From CAVSQX01 sp963730225 (GTDB lineage Bacteria > Planctomycetota > Phycisphaerae > Tepidisphaerales > Tepidisphaeraceae), in NCBI GenBank assembly GCA_963730225.1, contig CAVSQX010000002.1:744001-808000 (forward strand): a stretch of 64,000 nucleotides of DNA. The letters run 5' to 3'. Below the pieces are notes generated by a model. That model had not been told where the DNA came from and made no database searches. It worked only from the letters and a program-made list of their open reading frames with translations. A program made the translations under genes and the position numbers. Positions 1 to 9,998 of the stretch are shown here, piece by piece (the first letter of the stretch is position 1; every line of letters begins with the position of its first letter).

Positions 1-651
1 AGCGCCGGAGTAGGTGTTTGCGCCGCTGAGGGTGAGCGTGCCCGAGCCCCCCTTGGTCAGGCCGCCCCCGCCGTTGAGCGAACCGCTGATGTTAGCCGTG
101 CCGCCGCCCTGAATCGTGAGCGTGTCACCATTGTCGCTGATCGCGCCGCCGATGTTCAGGGTTGCTGCCGAGCCGATGGTCCATGTCTGCACGCTGCCCA
201 GCGAAATCGAATTGTTTAGCGTGAGGCTTGTGGTCGCCGAAGACATATCCAATCCCGTTCCACCGATGCCGACGAGATTGAGCGTGTTGCTGTCGTTGTT
301 GATCGTGGCAGCGGATGCAAGATTGGTGACCTTGATTTCGCCCCAACTGACGCTTCCGCCGAGCGTGAAGACGAAATTGCCGACATCATTACTGTCCCAT
401 TGTGCGATATCGGTAGCGCCGGGGCCGTTGACGCTTGAGCCAGTTTCGTCGATCCAACTGCTGCCCACGTTCAGCGGCGTTCCGCCGTTGGCGCCGAAAG
501 TCTCGGCGCGGGAAATTTGCGTCAGACCGACCGTTCCGGCGGTGGCTGCCAGGGCCAGCAGCCGGTGGGCTGCGCCGCGTCGAATGCGACGGTGAGTGGA
601 ACTACGGACCGGCTGCGCTACGCCAAAGCGATTGATAAAACCAGCAGACAT
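1..651 (-). CDS. Secreted passenger (autotransporter-associated beta-strand repeat) protein, 3' part missing
   Basis: The frame is open from an ATG at 651 to the left edge of the window, so only the first 217 codons are visible. A GGAGG ribosome site sits 9 bases before the ATG. The N-terminus is basic (RSSTHRRIRRGAAHR) and is followed by a hydrophobic segment, RLLALAATAGTVGLTQISRA, which looks like a signal peptide. The mature part is rich in G, S, T and N, and contains FGANGGTPLNVGSSW and GGGLTKGGSGTLTLSGANTY; the latter is a typical passenger-associated repeat (PATR) unit. The start closely resembles that of the protein at 6071-8932 (NFGGNLNLGTNW, then WGEIQITNPGG versus WGEIKVTNLAS), so the two are paralogues. 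It is probably an exported surface or extracellular protein; its enzymatic or binding role cannot be seen because the C-terminus is absent. Confidence 0.8.
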   Translation of the reverse strand, partial: MSAGFINRFGVAQPVRSSTHRRIRRGAAHRLLALAATAGTVGLTQISRAETFGANGGTPLNVGSSWIDETGSSVNGPGATDIAQWDSNDVGNFVFTLGGSVSWGEIKVTNLASAATINNDSNTLNLVGIGGTGLDMSSATTSLTLNNSISLGSVQTWTIGSAATLNIGGAISDNGDTLTIQGGGTANISGSLNGGGGLTKGGSGTLTLSGANTYSGA

Positions 652-1002
652 TTTCGTAATCCTCCGCTACAGATGAAATGATCGAAACCCGCGCGCCAAC
701 GCAACCGCCAAACCGGCCGATCGATGCCGCCAGCATGGCGATTTGCCTCCTCCGCAATGTTACCACACTTCACGGCTTGCAATAACTTTCACTGCAATTT
801 TCACCGCGGCCCTCCGCTTAAACTCCGCCCCAGAGCCATAACTCGTAAATCCTCTAACGCCACAAGATATCGCGCAGCAGGGTATTTGCAACAAATAAAT
901 CAGCAACTTTCACGATAATCATGCCCATGAAACACCGCATACAGGCATGTTTTGTGCACGAATTACCACAGTTGTTATGGAGGATCGAAACCGCCAGCCC
1001 GA
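652..1002. other. Intergenic region between LacI gene and partial passenger gene
   Basis: This stretch of about 350 bases has no convincing gene; its short plus-strand frame lacks a ribosome site and any recognisable motif. It should hold the promoter of the minus-strand gene starting at 651. The half nearest the LacI stop is relatively AT-rich. No strong terminator hairpin is seen. Confidence 0.5.
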
Positions 1003-2082
1003 TCAGGCAATATTCAATTGCGCCGGATCGATCAGCGGAAGTGGTGAATGCATCCGGCCGTCTTCCGGCGGCACCAGAAACGGCTCCACCCCGGAAATGA
1101 TTCGTTCGCTAACATGTGGGTGAGACATCCGCCATTGCAGTTGTTCCACCCCGCGCCGCCCGATCGATTCAACACGGATATCGACCACCGCCGGACGCGG
1201 CATCAGACCAACCAGAAATGGCTTTTCGTTGTTGCACGAGATGATCTGCGTGTGCCCCGGCCCAATCTCCAGCCCGGCCTTTTGCAGCGCCGGTTGAAGC
1301 ACAGCTACCTGAATGTCATCCGCCACGAAAAGACCTGTGGGCTGCGGCGACATCGCCATGAATCGAGCCACCATGGTATCAACCGCCGTCGGTGTGTGGC
1401 TGCCCCAGTAATCCGAGGAAATCTGACGAGATTGCTCCAGCGCCGTCACTTCCGCGTGCAATTCCATCGCCGCCGAGGAAAACGCCAGATAATACTGGCG
1501 AAATGGCCAGTGACCGGCATCGAGATTCATGAAAACCAGTCGGTGGTGGCCGGCCTCGACGAGATGATGAGCAGCCAAATGACCAACTTCGTACGTGTCC
1601 GGCATCACCTGATCGCCCCATTCCGGCCTGCGCCGATTGCCCATCAGCCACACCGCCGGAATCTTCCGCAAGCGCCGCTCCACCTCGGGCCCCGGACGGC
1701 TGCCGTGCAGCAGAACCCCGTCGATCCCCTGGTCCAGCAGCCGCGATGGAAGCTGATCGGGATCGGGGACATAACTGAACGAAACTTCCATATTGGTTTC
1801 GGTCGCAGCCATCGAAACGCCACGCAGAAGCCCGGCGAACGCCGGCGTCGCTTGCCCGTTGGTCGCGCCAAAAACCAAAAATGCGATGTTTTTCGTTTCG
1901 CTTTTGAGCCGGTTCTGCGACTTTGGCCCCGGCCGCCGCTCCGATGGCGTATACCCGATCTCCTCCATGGCTTTTCGCACCGAACGCTCGGTGTTGGGAG
2001 CCACCCGCGGATGGTTATTAATCACCCGGGATACGGTTGAGCTTGATACCCCCGCGAGCTTGGCAACTTTTGTGATGGACAT
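1003..2082 (-). CDS. LacI-family transcriptional regulator
   Basis: A 359-residue LacI/GalR-type repressor, the normal length for the family. The N-terminus MSITKVAKLAGVSSSTVSRV is the canonical helix-turn-helix, followed by the hinge region (about residues 25-60, RVAPNTERSVRKAMEEIGYT). The rest is a periplasmic-binding-protein-like sensor domain (about 65-340), with the typical segments GVLLHG, HHRLVFMNLD and TGLFVADD. It lies 79 bases downstream of the pectate-lyase-like gene on the same strand, and passenger-type genes flank it on both sides. By analogy with family members it probably binds a sugar or oligosaccharide and controls these secreted glycan genes; the ligand cannot be told from sequence. 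The start fits the family N-terminus exactly. Confidence 0.93.
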   Translation of the reverse strand: MSITKVAKLAGVSSSTVSRVINNHPRVAPNTERSVRKAMEEIGYTPSERRPGPKSQNRLKSETKNIAFLVFGATNGQATPAFAGLLRGVSMAATETNMEVSFSYVPDPDQLPSRLLDQGIDGVLLHGSRPGPEVERRLRKIPAVWLMGNRRRPEWGDQVMPDTYEVGHLAAHHLVEAGHHRLVFMNLDAGHWPFRQYYLAFSSAAMELHAEVTALEQSRQISSDYWGSHTPTAVDTMVARFMAMSPQPTGLFVADDIQVAVLQPALQKAGLEIGPGHTQIISCNNEKPFLVGLMPRPAVVDIRVESIGRRGVEQLQWRMSHPHVSERIISGVEPFLVPPEDGRMHSPLPLIDPAQLNIA

Positions 2083-2161
2083 ACGTTATGGTGTTGCCGC
2101 CGACGACAATTCCGCGACATTTCACTCCGGTTTTTTATTATTCAACCTGCGCTTGGCCATG

Positions 2162-5100
2162 TCAATGGAAATTGCATCGAATTCTCATGATATGGGTGGA
2201 TTTGCCGGGTCGAAGCAGCAAAACGGCAAAAACACCGGTCAGAGAGAGCCATTGGCTGGGCTCGGGCACGGAGCTGCCGGCCGCGTCCGCGATCTGCGCG
2301 GTATCCTGGGCGATCATCTCATCCGGGATTCCAGCAAGGCTCGCCCCCTGTGTGTTGAACGCATTGTCTATCAACGTGTAATCATCGCCGTTGACAACGC
2401 CGTCATAATTGAAGTCGCCGTTGCGCCAGCCGGTAAGTGCGTTGTTGAAACCGTTGTCGATCAGCGTGTAGTCGCTGCCGTTCACGATTCCGTCGAGATT
2501 CGCGTCGCCGAAGTAGGTGTATTTCACCAGCACATCCGTGCTGGTGACGGATTGTGCGTCGAAGACGCTCATCAGCGACGAGCTTCCGTTGGAATTGACT
2601 TCAATTCCCAGCGCCGTGTTGCCGGAGCCCGCGGCGGCGGTCGACGTGATTCCGCCGGCGCCGTTCCAACTTCCGCCGTTGTAGCCGCCGGCAATTTCGC
2701 TGGTGAGCTGTGAGAGACCGCCAGCGTGGACGATCATGTCGTTGGCATCCAAGTCAAGCAGGCCGGTCCCCGCCGTGAAGCTCAGCGAACCGGTGATCAG
2801 CACGCTGCGATTGGCCGCAGCCGACGGCGCGGAAAGCGCCACATCCCCCGCCGAGCCGATTGTTATCGCGGCCAGCGTGCGCGGCAGAAATCCGGTTGCC
2901 GTGTTGGCGGCGAATGTAGTCGCCCCGTTCGATGTCAGATGAGCGGTCGTCGGCACTGTGCCGCTGATTTGCAGCCCAGCCGATGGATTCACCGTGATGG
3001 TTGTATCCGCTATCGATGCGCCCGATGCGATCGCCAGCGTGCCCGCCGTCACGGTCGTCGGGCCGTTGTACGTGTTCACCGCCGCCAGCGTCGTCGTGCC
3101 CAATCCACTTTTGGTCAGCCCGCCGTCGGTGGATGCGCCAGTGAGAAGCGGCTGCGCGATGGTGATCGCAAATCCACCGTCGTTAATCTTCGCGCCGCCG
3201 GAAAGAACATCCGCGGTCAGGCCGCTCAGAGCTGGAAGAAACGAAGAATTATTCTGCGTTGCCGTGAGCGTCCCGCCGTTGAAATCAATCAGCGCGTTCT
3301 GGCTGGCCGCTACCGCGCCCTTGACGATTCCCCCCACGTCCCACGTTCCCCCGTTCAGATTGAACGTCGAGATCGGCGTCGTGGCGTTGGTCGCGCTGCT
3401 GTCGGCGATATCGTAATTTCCCACCCCGGCGTTGATCGTCGCCGAATTCTGGAGCGTCACGATCACATCCGGATTCGCCCCGTTGCCGCTCGTGGCCGTG
3501 GCGATCGCCGTCGAGCCCGAAGGAATATTCGTCTGCGAAATCACCGCCGACCCGCCCACGGTTAACGTCAATGCCGCCGTCGCCCGGCCGATGGTGATCG
3601 GATTCGACGTGTTCGTGTCGATCAATCCGCCGCTGCCCGAAAACGCAATCGTTCCCTGCGTGATGAACGTGAAGGCGTCGCTGCTCGTGTTCACGCCGGT
3701 GACGGTCAGCGATGCCCCCGTGTTCGTCACGCCCAGTCGATACTGGTTTCCGCTCCCGCCCGTGCTGACCGCGCTGGCGAGCGTGGCCGATGCGCTGGCG
3801 TCGACGTTGACGAACTCGGTCGCGGGAACATCTTCCTGAATCGGCGCGGAAAGCGTCACGCCGCTGCCCAGCACGATTCCATCGCCGACATTCACAACGA
3901 TCGTCGAAGTTCCCGCCGCTCCGCTGCCGGCCAGGCGAATCGCGCCCCCATTGATGGTCGTTCCGCCCGAATAGCTGTCCTGCGCCGTGAAGGTAATCGT
4001 GCCCGCGCTGATCTTTGTCAGAGCCCCGCCGCCGCTGATCAGCCCCGAAACAGTTCCGTTAAATGTGTTGGAATCCAGTGTGGCCGTGGCGCCGGTGAGA
4101 TTGATCGGCGTGTTGATACTGAGAATTCCGATTGCCTGGATCGTCCCCCCCGACCAGTTGATCGACCCGCCGCTTGTCCAGTTACTCGGCGATCCCGCTC
4201 CCAGCACAATCTGATTCGTTTGCAGCATTCCGGCGGAGATATTCAGTGTGCCGGTGTAATTGGTGCCGACCCCGCTGCTGTTGAAAACCGTGTTGCCGAT
4301 CTGAACATTCGCCGTGCGAACCGTCCCGCCGGAAATCGTGAACGCCCCGTTGTTCTGATCGCCGACGTAGATCGTGTCCTGCACGGCCAGCGACCCGCCG
4401 GAAATCGAGAGGCTCTCACCCGCCGCCGGGCCGTTCCCGCCGATCGACACGCTGAAGGCTTGGGCAACATCTGAGCCGGAGATGGTGGCCGAGCCATTGG
4501 TCGTGCCGTTGCCGCGAATCAGCGCGTGATCGTAAATCCCCGGCGTCGCCGCCGACCACACCCCCGTCGTCCAATCTCCGCTTGCGTTCGACCAGGTTTG
4601 GCTGGCGTATTCATCCCCCAACTGCTGGGCGTATTCCTCGATCATCGTGTACCCCAGCGGATTCAGCTTCGTCGAATCCGCCACGTTCGGATTCAATCCG
4701 TGTGTCGTTTCCCACGCATCGGGAATTCCATCGCCATCCGTATCCGTCGGCGCCGTCCCGCCGCTGATCGTGCCAAAGCCGTTGTTGGAAAGCCCATCGT
4801 CATCCTGCTCGTTCATGATGCTGCCCGATGTGCCCAGCGATTGCACCTGCGAAATGATCTGAGCATCAACCGGATCTCGACTCAGCGAATCCCCCGCGTG
4901 CCCGACATCGAACGAATACGCCCCCGTCGCACTGAGCGTCGGCAGATATTGCGTGGCGGCAGACCATTCGGATGTCAGAACGGTCACGCCCCCCGGCGAA
5001 GTCGCCGAACCGTCGAGCACGCCGTTTTTGTTGCTGTCCAGCAGATTTCCCGATGAGTAGGCGCTCTGATTGGAATCCAATTGATACCACGCATCCCCGG

Positions 5101-5891
5101 GGCTCGTGGTAGACGGCCCGGCGATGAAATAGTTGTTGATGATGTCGTATTTGAACGTGCCCGAAGAATTACCGGTGGTGTAGCCGTATCCGTAATCGTA
5201 AACCACGTTGTTCACATATTGATCGTTGCTCTTGGCCAGCGGCGTCCGCCCGTGCCCGTTGGCAAAGATGTTGTCCAGATAAGTAGTCTGGTTTCCCTCT
5301 TCGTGCAGATTCAGTTGCTGCGACTTGATCGGATCGGCGATCAGATCGTTCTGATAGGTGATGTTGTCCGCCGCGCTGTTGGCCCCGACCGCGTCGATGT
5401 TGTCGTACTGCGAAAACTCCGCCGACACGTGATCGATCATCCCGCCGTTTAGATCGCCCAGGTTCAAGCTGGCGTTGCTGGTATCCGGGTCGGTGCTTCC
5501 CTCTCGGAAGCGCATGTATTGAATGATGATGTTGCTCTTGTCGGAGCAGGAAACCTCGTACCCCTCGATGCCAATGCCCTGCCCCGGCGCGGTCTGGCCG
5601 AGAATCGTGATGTTGCTGGAGACCGATACCGAGGAATCCAGATCGATGTATCCACCCACCGCAAAAACCACGATGCGATTCGGCTCGCTCACCGCGTCAC
5701 GAAACGATCCCGCCCCCGAATCGTTCAAATTGGTAACAACGTAAACCGATCCCCCGCGCCCGCCGGTGGTGTCCGCCCCGAATCCCTGCGCCCGGGGAAA
5801 GCCGCCAGTTGCGCCACGCCGAAACAGCGCCAAATGACGGAATCGCCGAAACGGCTGCAATTGCCAGACGAATTTTCACAGACTTCCGCAC
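2162..5891 (-). CDS. Secreted PL1-like pectate lyase with passenger repeats, dockerin-like module and PEP-CTERM-like tail (frameshifted N-terminus)
   Basis: The largest open frame starts at 5860, but the signal peptide lies in another frame: a GTG at 5891 with GGAGG seven bases upstream gives VRKSVKIRLAIAAVSAIPSF plus GAVSA. The catalytic part (about residues 20-320) opens with FPRAQGFGADTTGGRGG, continues with VTNLNDSGAGSFRDAV and IVVFAVGGYI, and includes GGMIDHVSAEFS, all typical of polysaccharide lyase family 1. A central region (about 420-1100) carries passenger repeats such as GGLTKSGLGTTTLAAVNTYN. A dockerin-like module (GDANLDGIVNGSDYTLIDNG and its partner) and VPEPSQWLSLTGVFAVLLLR, a PEP-CTERM-like sorting tail, close the protein. 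One extra base around 5805-5830 would join signal and catalytic frames. It probably acts outside the cell on pectin-like polymers; exact substrate unknown. Confidence 0.8.
2362..2548. repeat. Dockerin-like module DNA repeat, copy 1
   Basis: This is a 187-base stretch coding on the minus strand for two EF-hand-like repeats (GDANLDGIVNGSDYTLIDNG and GDFNYDGVVNGDDYTLIDNA). It is of identical length and closely similar in sequence to 6265-6451 and 54969-55155, each near the 3' end of a large secreted-protein gene. The Asp/Asn spacing resembles calcium-binding dockerin loops. Confidence 0.85.
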
Positions 5892-6070
5892 AAACGCCCC
5901 TCCAAACCGGCGATCATCGCATTTTCGCGGGCCTTTTTCCACTGCATAATGATGGAAATTCCCGCAGCGCAGATCGCGCTTCAGCACGCCGAATGCTTTC
6001 CCTTACATTCACCCAATCGCCAATCCCTAATCCCCCGATTCTCTGCGTTCGCCAGCGCCACGCCGGATCG

Positions 6071-8932
6071 CTAACGCAGGTGGCGGCCACGGCGGCGCAC
6101 CAGCAGCGCCGCCGATGCGAGCAGCGCGGGGCCGCAGATCGGCTCCGGCACCGCCGCCGATTGATCGATTTGCGCCGTATCCCCCGCGATCAACTCCTCC
6201 GCCCCCTCCATTAGCCCCCCGCTCTGCAGCGGTAATTCAAGACTCGCCCCCTGTGTATTGAAGGCATTATCAATCAGCGTGTAATCATCCCCGTTCACAA
6301 CGCCGTCATAATTGAAATCCCCATTCCGCCACCCGGCCACGCCGTTGTTGAATCCGTTGTCGATGAGAGTGTAATCCGATCCGTCGACCACGCCGTCCAG
6401 ATTCGCATCGCCGAAGTACGTGTATTTGACCAGCACATCGGTGCTGGTGACGCCCACGCTTTCAAAACCGCTCACGAGCGCCGCGTTGCCATTGGAATTA
6501 AGTTCGATGCCCAGCGCCGTATTCCCGGCCGCCGCCGCCGCAGCCGACGACGTAATCCCGCTCGCCCCCGCCCACGTACCCCCGCTGTACGCCGTTGCGA
6601 TCTCGCCGCTCAGCGTCGCCAGGCTCCCGTTATGAACGATCATCGAATTATTCACCAGATCCAGCAGCCCGCTGTTAGTCAGGCTCGAAAGCACCAGCAC
6701 CGTCACTGGATTGCTTCCATGATCCGCCGCCACTACCGATGCGACGGTGCTGATCGTCGCCGCATTGTTCGCTGGTAGCGCAGTCGCAGAGGCGAGAATT
6801 AATGTGCCCGCGCTGACGGTTGTGGGGCCGGTGTACGTGTCAGCCCCGCTGAACTCCAGCGTCCCGGCGTTCGCCTTATCAATCCCTCCCCGATCTGTAA
6901 TCGCAGCGGAAATGGAAACATCGACGGCAGCCGACCCGTTGCCGATATTGAAATACACGCTGTTTAGACTGCTTGTGCCAAGATCCAGTACACCCGGCGA
7001 TTGCCCGACACCCACGGCCCCCGAGGCAATCACCACAGTGCCGCTCGACCCGGCGAATTGCATCCCGCCTTGGCCAAGTTCAAGCTTGCCTGGAGAATTG
7101 GCGTCGGCAGCGATAGTGATGAAACCACCGTTAAAAACTAGAACACCAGGGAACAGCGTGCCCCCTGCCTCGACCGTAACCGTGCCGCCGGATTGAATGA
7201 ATGCACCGGACGACGTCAGAGACGTGCCGGAGTTAATAATGAATATACCGGTATTGGTGACCTGACCGCTCATATTCGTGGCAGGCGCTAAAATATTGAC
7301 CGTGCCCGAATTCATGAGGGTGCTTTTGAACGCCGTGCTGGTGCTGATGTTTAGCGTGCCGGTGTTCGTCAGCACGCTCCCGGACCCGCTCAGACTCAGG
7401 CCTCCGCCGGCGTTCGTCGCCTGGTAACCATTAAGATTGATCGTGCCCGCATTGGTGAAACTACCGCTAGCCACAAGAGGCAATTGCGTTGAGCTTCCCG
7501 AAGGTGTCACGTCTATCGTCACACCTGCTGCAACAGAGCCAGCGAGATTCCACTGACCACCCCCATTTCCCGTGAAGAGAAAGTGTCCGCTCGTGGCGCC
7601 AGCGCCGATGCGGAGTGTAGGAGACGAGTTCGCAGGACTGTTATCCAGCGTTACAGTGCCGCTGATCGTCCCACCATTATCGACAAAGCTGGTGTTGCTC
7701 AGCGCCACAGAGCCGTTGATGTTTAGTGCTCCAGCAGACTGCGTGAATGGCAGGAGATTGCAAACCAGGGCAGCGCCTGCGGCCACGTTCATGATTCCAC
7801 TGTTCGAAACAATCCCAAAGTTGCCGGTGCCAGACCAGTCGACATTAAGAGTCCCGCCCATCGTAACTGTCGCGGCCTCGGTGGAGGTCGTATCCGTTTG
7901 CGGAGCCGTGAATGTCAAAGTCCCGCCGTCTGCGCAGGCGCTGCCAAAAGTCTCAGAGCTCGTCAGTACCAGGGTTCCCGGACCCGCTTTGATTACGTCA
8001 ATCCCAGAAAACTGCGAGCCGATCGTGAGGATGCCAGTGCCGTATGTTCCGATGTTTAGCCTATAGTTGGCGGCTGTGTCGACGGTCAGCGTGCCGCCCG
8101 TGATTGTTTCGTTATGTCCACCGACGGCGCTGGAGACGAGAATCCCTCCGGAGGATATGTGATTGGTGCCGGCAAGCGTGAGGGTGCAGTCCGCTGAGCT
8201 TGACGCAAATCGCAAACTGTTAGTCGTGGCATTGCTTAGCGAATTACTCGCAGTGATCGTCGTGTTATCGCCAGTCGCCCAGGTATCGTTGGTGTAGGTA
8301 CCAGCTGAAACATTGGCGCTACTGCCATTGGCGACGGCGAAGTCGGTGCCCTCGAGCGTCGCCCAGCCCCCGATGATCCCATTGGTGTTCGGGTTGGCAA
8401 CCTCGATCGTGCCGCCACTCGTCTCATTGAAATTAAGCCCTCCCCCCGCGCCGGCGCTGACAGGGTCGAAAAGGACCAAGTTTCGACCTGGGCCGGAATA
8501 CCATGTTTGCGCATTGGCAACCGTGACGGCGGAATTGATCGTCAGATTCTGCGAAGCGCTCGACTGATCAATTCCCGTTCCGTCCACGCCGTTCAGTGTC
8601 AACGTGTAGCTGCCGTAGATATCGACCGCCCCACCCGGATTGGTGATTTGTATTTCGCCCCACGTCAGGTTCGCACCAAGAGAATCACTGTAGAATCCCG
8701 TTACCGTACTGTTCCACTGTGCGACATCCCCCGCCCCGGGTACCACACCGCCGATCCAGTTGGTCCCCAAATTAAGATTGCCGCCGAAATTCGCCTTGCT
8801 GATGACCGCCGCCTTCGACCCGCACACCAGCAACGCCGTATCCAGCGCCACCGCTGCCACCGCAGCCCGACGGCGCGCATATTCACGCCTTCGCCTCATG
8901 CCTGCATTTGCGGCGCAACTCCCCATGGCCAA
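6071..8932 (-). CDS. Secreted passenger-repeat protein with dockerin-like module and PEP-CTERM tail
   Basis: A 953-residue protein, intact in one frame. The N-terminus is arginine-rich (MRRRREYARRRAAV), then hydrophobic (AAVALDTALLVCGSKAAVIS), a plausible signal peptide. Most of the protein is low-complexity G/S/T/N beta-repeat sequence, including GGIDKANAGTLEFSGADTYT, a PATR unit. Near the C-terminus is the two-loop dockerin-like module (GDANLDGVVDGSDYTLIDNG, GDFNYDGVVNGDDYTLIDNA). It ends in VPEPICGPALLASAALLVRR plus RGRHLR, a clear PEP-CTERM signal (VPEP, hydrophobic helix, basic end). No catalytic domain is recognised. The 268 bases upstream hold an imperfect inverted repeat, GTTAGT(9011)...ACTAAC(9032), which could be an operator, perhaps for the nearby LacI protein; this is weakly supported. 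Confidence 0.85.
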   Translation of the reverse strand: MAMGSCAANAGMRRRREYARRRAAVAAVALDTALLVCGSKAAVISKANFGGNLNLGTNWIGGVVPGAGDVAQWNSTVTGFYSDSLGANLTWGEIQITNPGGAVDIYGSYTLTLNGVDGTGIDQSSASQNLTINSAVTVANAQTWYSGPGRNLVLFDPVSAGAGGGLNFNETSGGTIEVANPNTNGIIGGWATLEGTDFAVANGSSANVSAGTYTNDTWATGDNTTITASNSLSNATTNSLRFASSSADCTLTLAGTNHISSGGILVSSAVGGHNETITGGTLTVDTAANYRLNIGTYGTGILTIGSQFSGIDVIKAGPGTLVLTSSETFGSACADGGTLTFTAPQTDTTSTEAATVTMGGTLNVDWSGTGNFGIVSNSGIMNVAAGAALVCNLLPFTQSAGALNINGSVALSNTSFVDNGGTISGTVTLDNSPANSSPTLRIGAGATSGHFLFTGNGGGQWNLAGSVAAGVTIDVTPSGSSTQLPLVASGSFTNAGTINLNGYQATNAGGGLSLSGSGSVLTNTGTLNISTSTAFKSTLMNSGTVNILAPATNMSGQVTNTGIFIINSGTSLTSSGAFIQSGGTVTVEAGGTLFPGVLVFNGGFITIAADANSPGKLELGQGGMQFAGSSGTVVIASGAVGVGQSPGVLDLGTSSLNSVYFNIGNGSAAVDVSISAAITDRGGIDKANAGTLEFSGADTYTGPTTVSAGTLILASATALPANNAATISTVASVVAADHGSNPVTVLVLSSLTNSGLLDLVNNSMIVHNGSLATLSGEIATAYSGGTWAGASGITSSAAAAAAGNTALGIELNSNGNAALVSGFESVGVTSTDVLVKYTYFGDANLDGVVDGSDYTLIDNGFNNGVAGWRNGDFNYDGVVNGDDYTLIDNAFNTQGASLELPLQSGGLMEGAEELIAGDTAQIDQSAAVPEPICGPALLASAALLVRRRGRHLR
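6265..6451. repeat. Dockerin-like module DNA repeat, copy 2
   Basis: The second of three 187-base copies coding for the two-loop dockerin-like module; see also 2362-2548 and 54969-55155. The identical length without internal indels indicates a conserved exchangeable module. Confidence 0.85.
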
Positions 8933-9200
8933 CGCTCTCCACTTGACGCTTGATGGGCCGACCCGAGATTATGCATGCTATTGCCGTCGAAATGGATGTA
9001 AAGCTAAATCGTTAGTTAGCCGCCATACTAACTTTGCCAAAGACGGCGACACCAAGACGCAGGTAACACATTCTAAAAGCGCATACCTCCGCGATATCTT
9101 CTAAGTCATTTCAAGGAAATAAGTTAAGTCACAATTAGCATTTTCCCTCCATTCGGTAAGCGCATACTTTTGCACCGCGCGCCCGGGCACAGCAAAGAAT

Positions 9201-9983
9201 TCACAACTTGCGGACGTGAAATCCGCCGTCGACGTGCAGAACTTCGCCGGTGCTGAACGGAAATAAATCCCGTGCGATGGCCACCACCGCTTTGGCCACA
9301 TCTTCCGGCCTTCCCCAGCGCGCGATCAGAGCCAATCCGTCGGCGATCATCCGATCGTATTTCTCCTTCACGCCTGCGGTCATGTCGGTCTCGACGATGC
9401 CGGGACGAATCTCGTAGACATTAATTCCAAACTCGGCCAGCCGAATCGCGAACAATTTCGTCACCATCGCCAGTCCCGCCTTGGCAACACAGTAGTCGCC
9501 GCGGTTGGTGCTGGCGGCGATGGCGCTGACGGAACTGATTGTCACGATTTTGGGCAAGCGTGATTGCGGGGCGGATTTGATCTGCTCGATCATTCGGTTG
9601 GCGACCAGTTGTGTCAGGAAATACGGGCCTTTGAGATTGATGCCGATCACGCGATCGAAGCTGTCGGCCGTCGCTTCGAGAATGTCGGCGCGAACCGCTG
9701 GGGCGACGCCGGCGTTGTTGACCAGAAGATCGACTCGGCCAAAGCGGGCGAGGGTTTGATCGAGCAGGTGGCGGCGAGCGGAATCGTCGGAAATTTCGGC
9801 TTGCACCGCCACCGCCGATGCGCCTTTGGCCAAGATCAAATGACACACTTCATCCGCGGCCGCCGAATTCTGGGCGTAGTTGACGACAATGTCGTGGCCT
9901 TCGTCGGCCAGCGCCAGCGCGATGGCCCGGCCGATGCCGCGCGAGCCGCCGGTGACCAGTGCGACGGGACGGGGGTGATTCAT
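9201..9983 (-). CDS. Short-chain dehydrogenase/reductase, FabG-like 3-oxoacyl reductase
   Basis: A 260-residue classical SDR, the usual length. The cofactor motif is VTGGSRGIGRAIALALADEG (residues about 9-28), with the NNAG motif at about 90 (LLVNNAGVAP). The catalytic Ser and Tyr/Lys are in TISSVSAIAAS and GDYCVAKAG. The C-terminal FSTGEVLHVDGGFHV is typical of FabG-like enzymes, and the GSRGIG and VNYAQNS segments point to NADPH. It lies 15 bases after the TSUP transporter gene on the same strand, so the two are probably co-transcribed. Whether the substrate is a 3-oxoacyl chain or a sugar or polyol is not decidable; the gene is not in a fatty-acid synthesis cluster. Confidence 0.9.
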   Translation of the reverse strand: MNHPRPVALVTGGSRGIGRAIALALADEGHDIVVNYAQNSAAADEVCHLILAKGASAVAVQAEISDDSARRHLLDQTLARFGRVDLLVNNAGVAPAVRADILEATADSFDRVIGINLKGPYFLTQLVANRMIEQIKSAPQSRLPKIVTISSVSAIAASTNRGDYCVAKAGLAMVTKLFAIRLAEFGINVYEIRPGIVETDMTAGVKEKYDRMIADGLALIARWGRPEDVAKAVVAIARDLFPFSTGEVLHVDGGFHVRKL

Positions 9984-9998
9984 GGCAAATTCCGATGC

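Noticed and set aside
1048..2040. Long plus-strand frame opposite the LacI gene (330 codons)
   Set aside because: It is read in antisense to a canonical LacI repressor, has an arginine/histidine-rich composition typical of a shadow frame in GC-rich DNA, and shows no motif.
2162..8932. CRISPR-like or tandem DNA repeats in the passenger-repeat genes
   Set aside because: The repeats are protein-level beta repeats without equal spacing or palindromic units; the only near-exact DNA repeat is the 187-base dockerin-like module.
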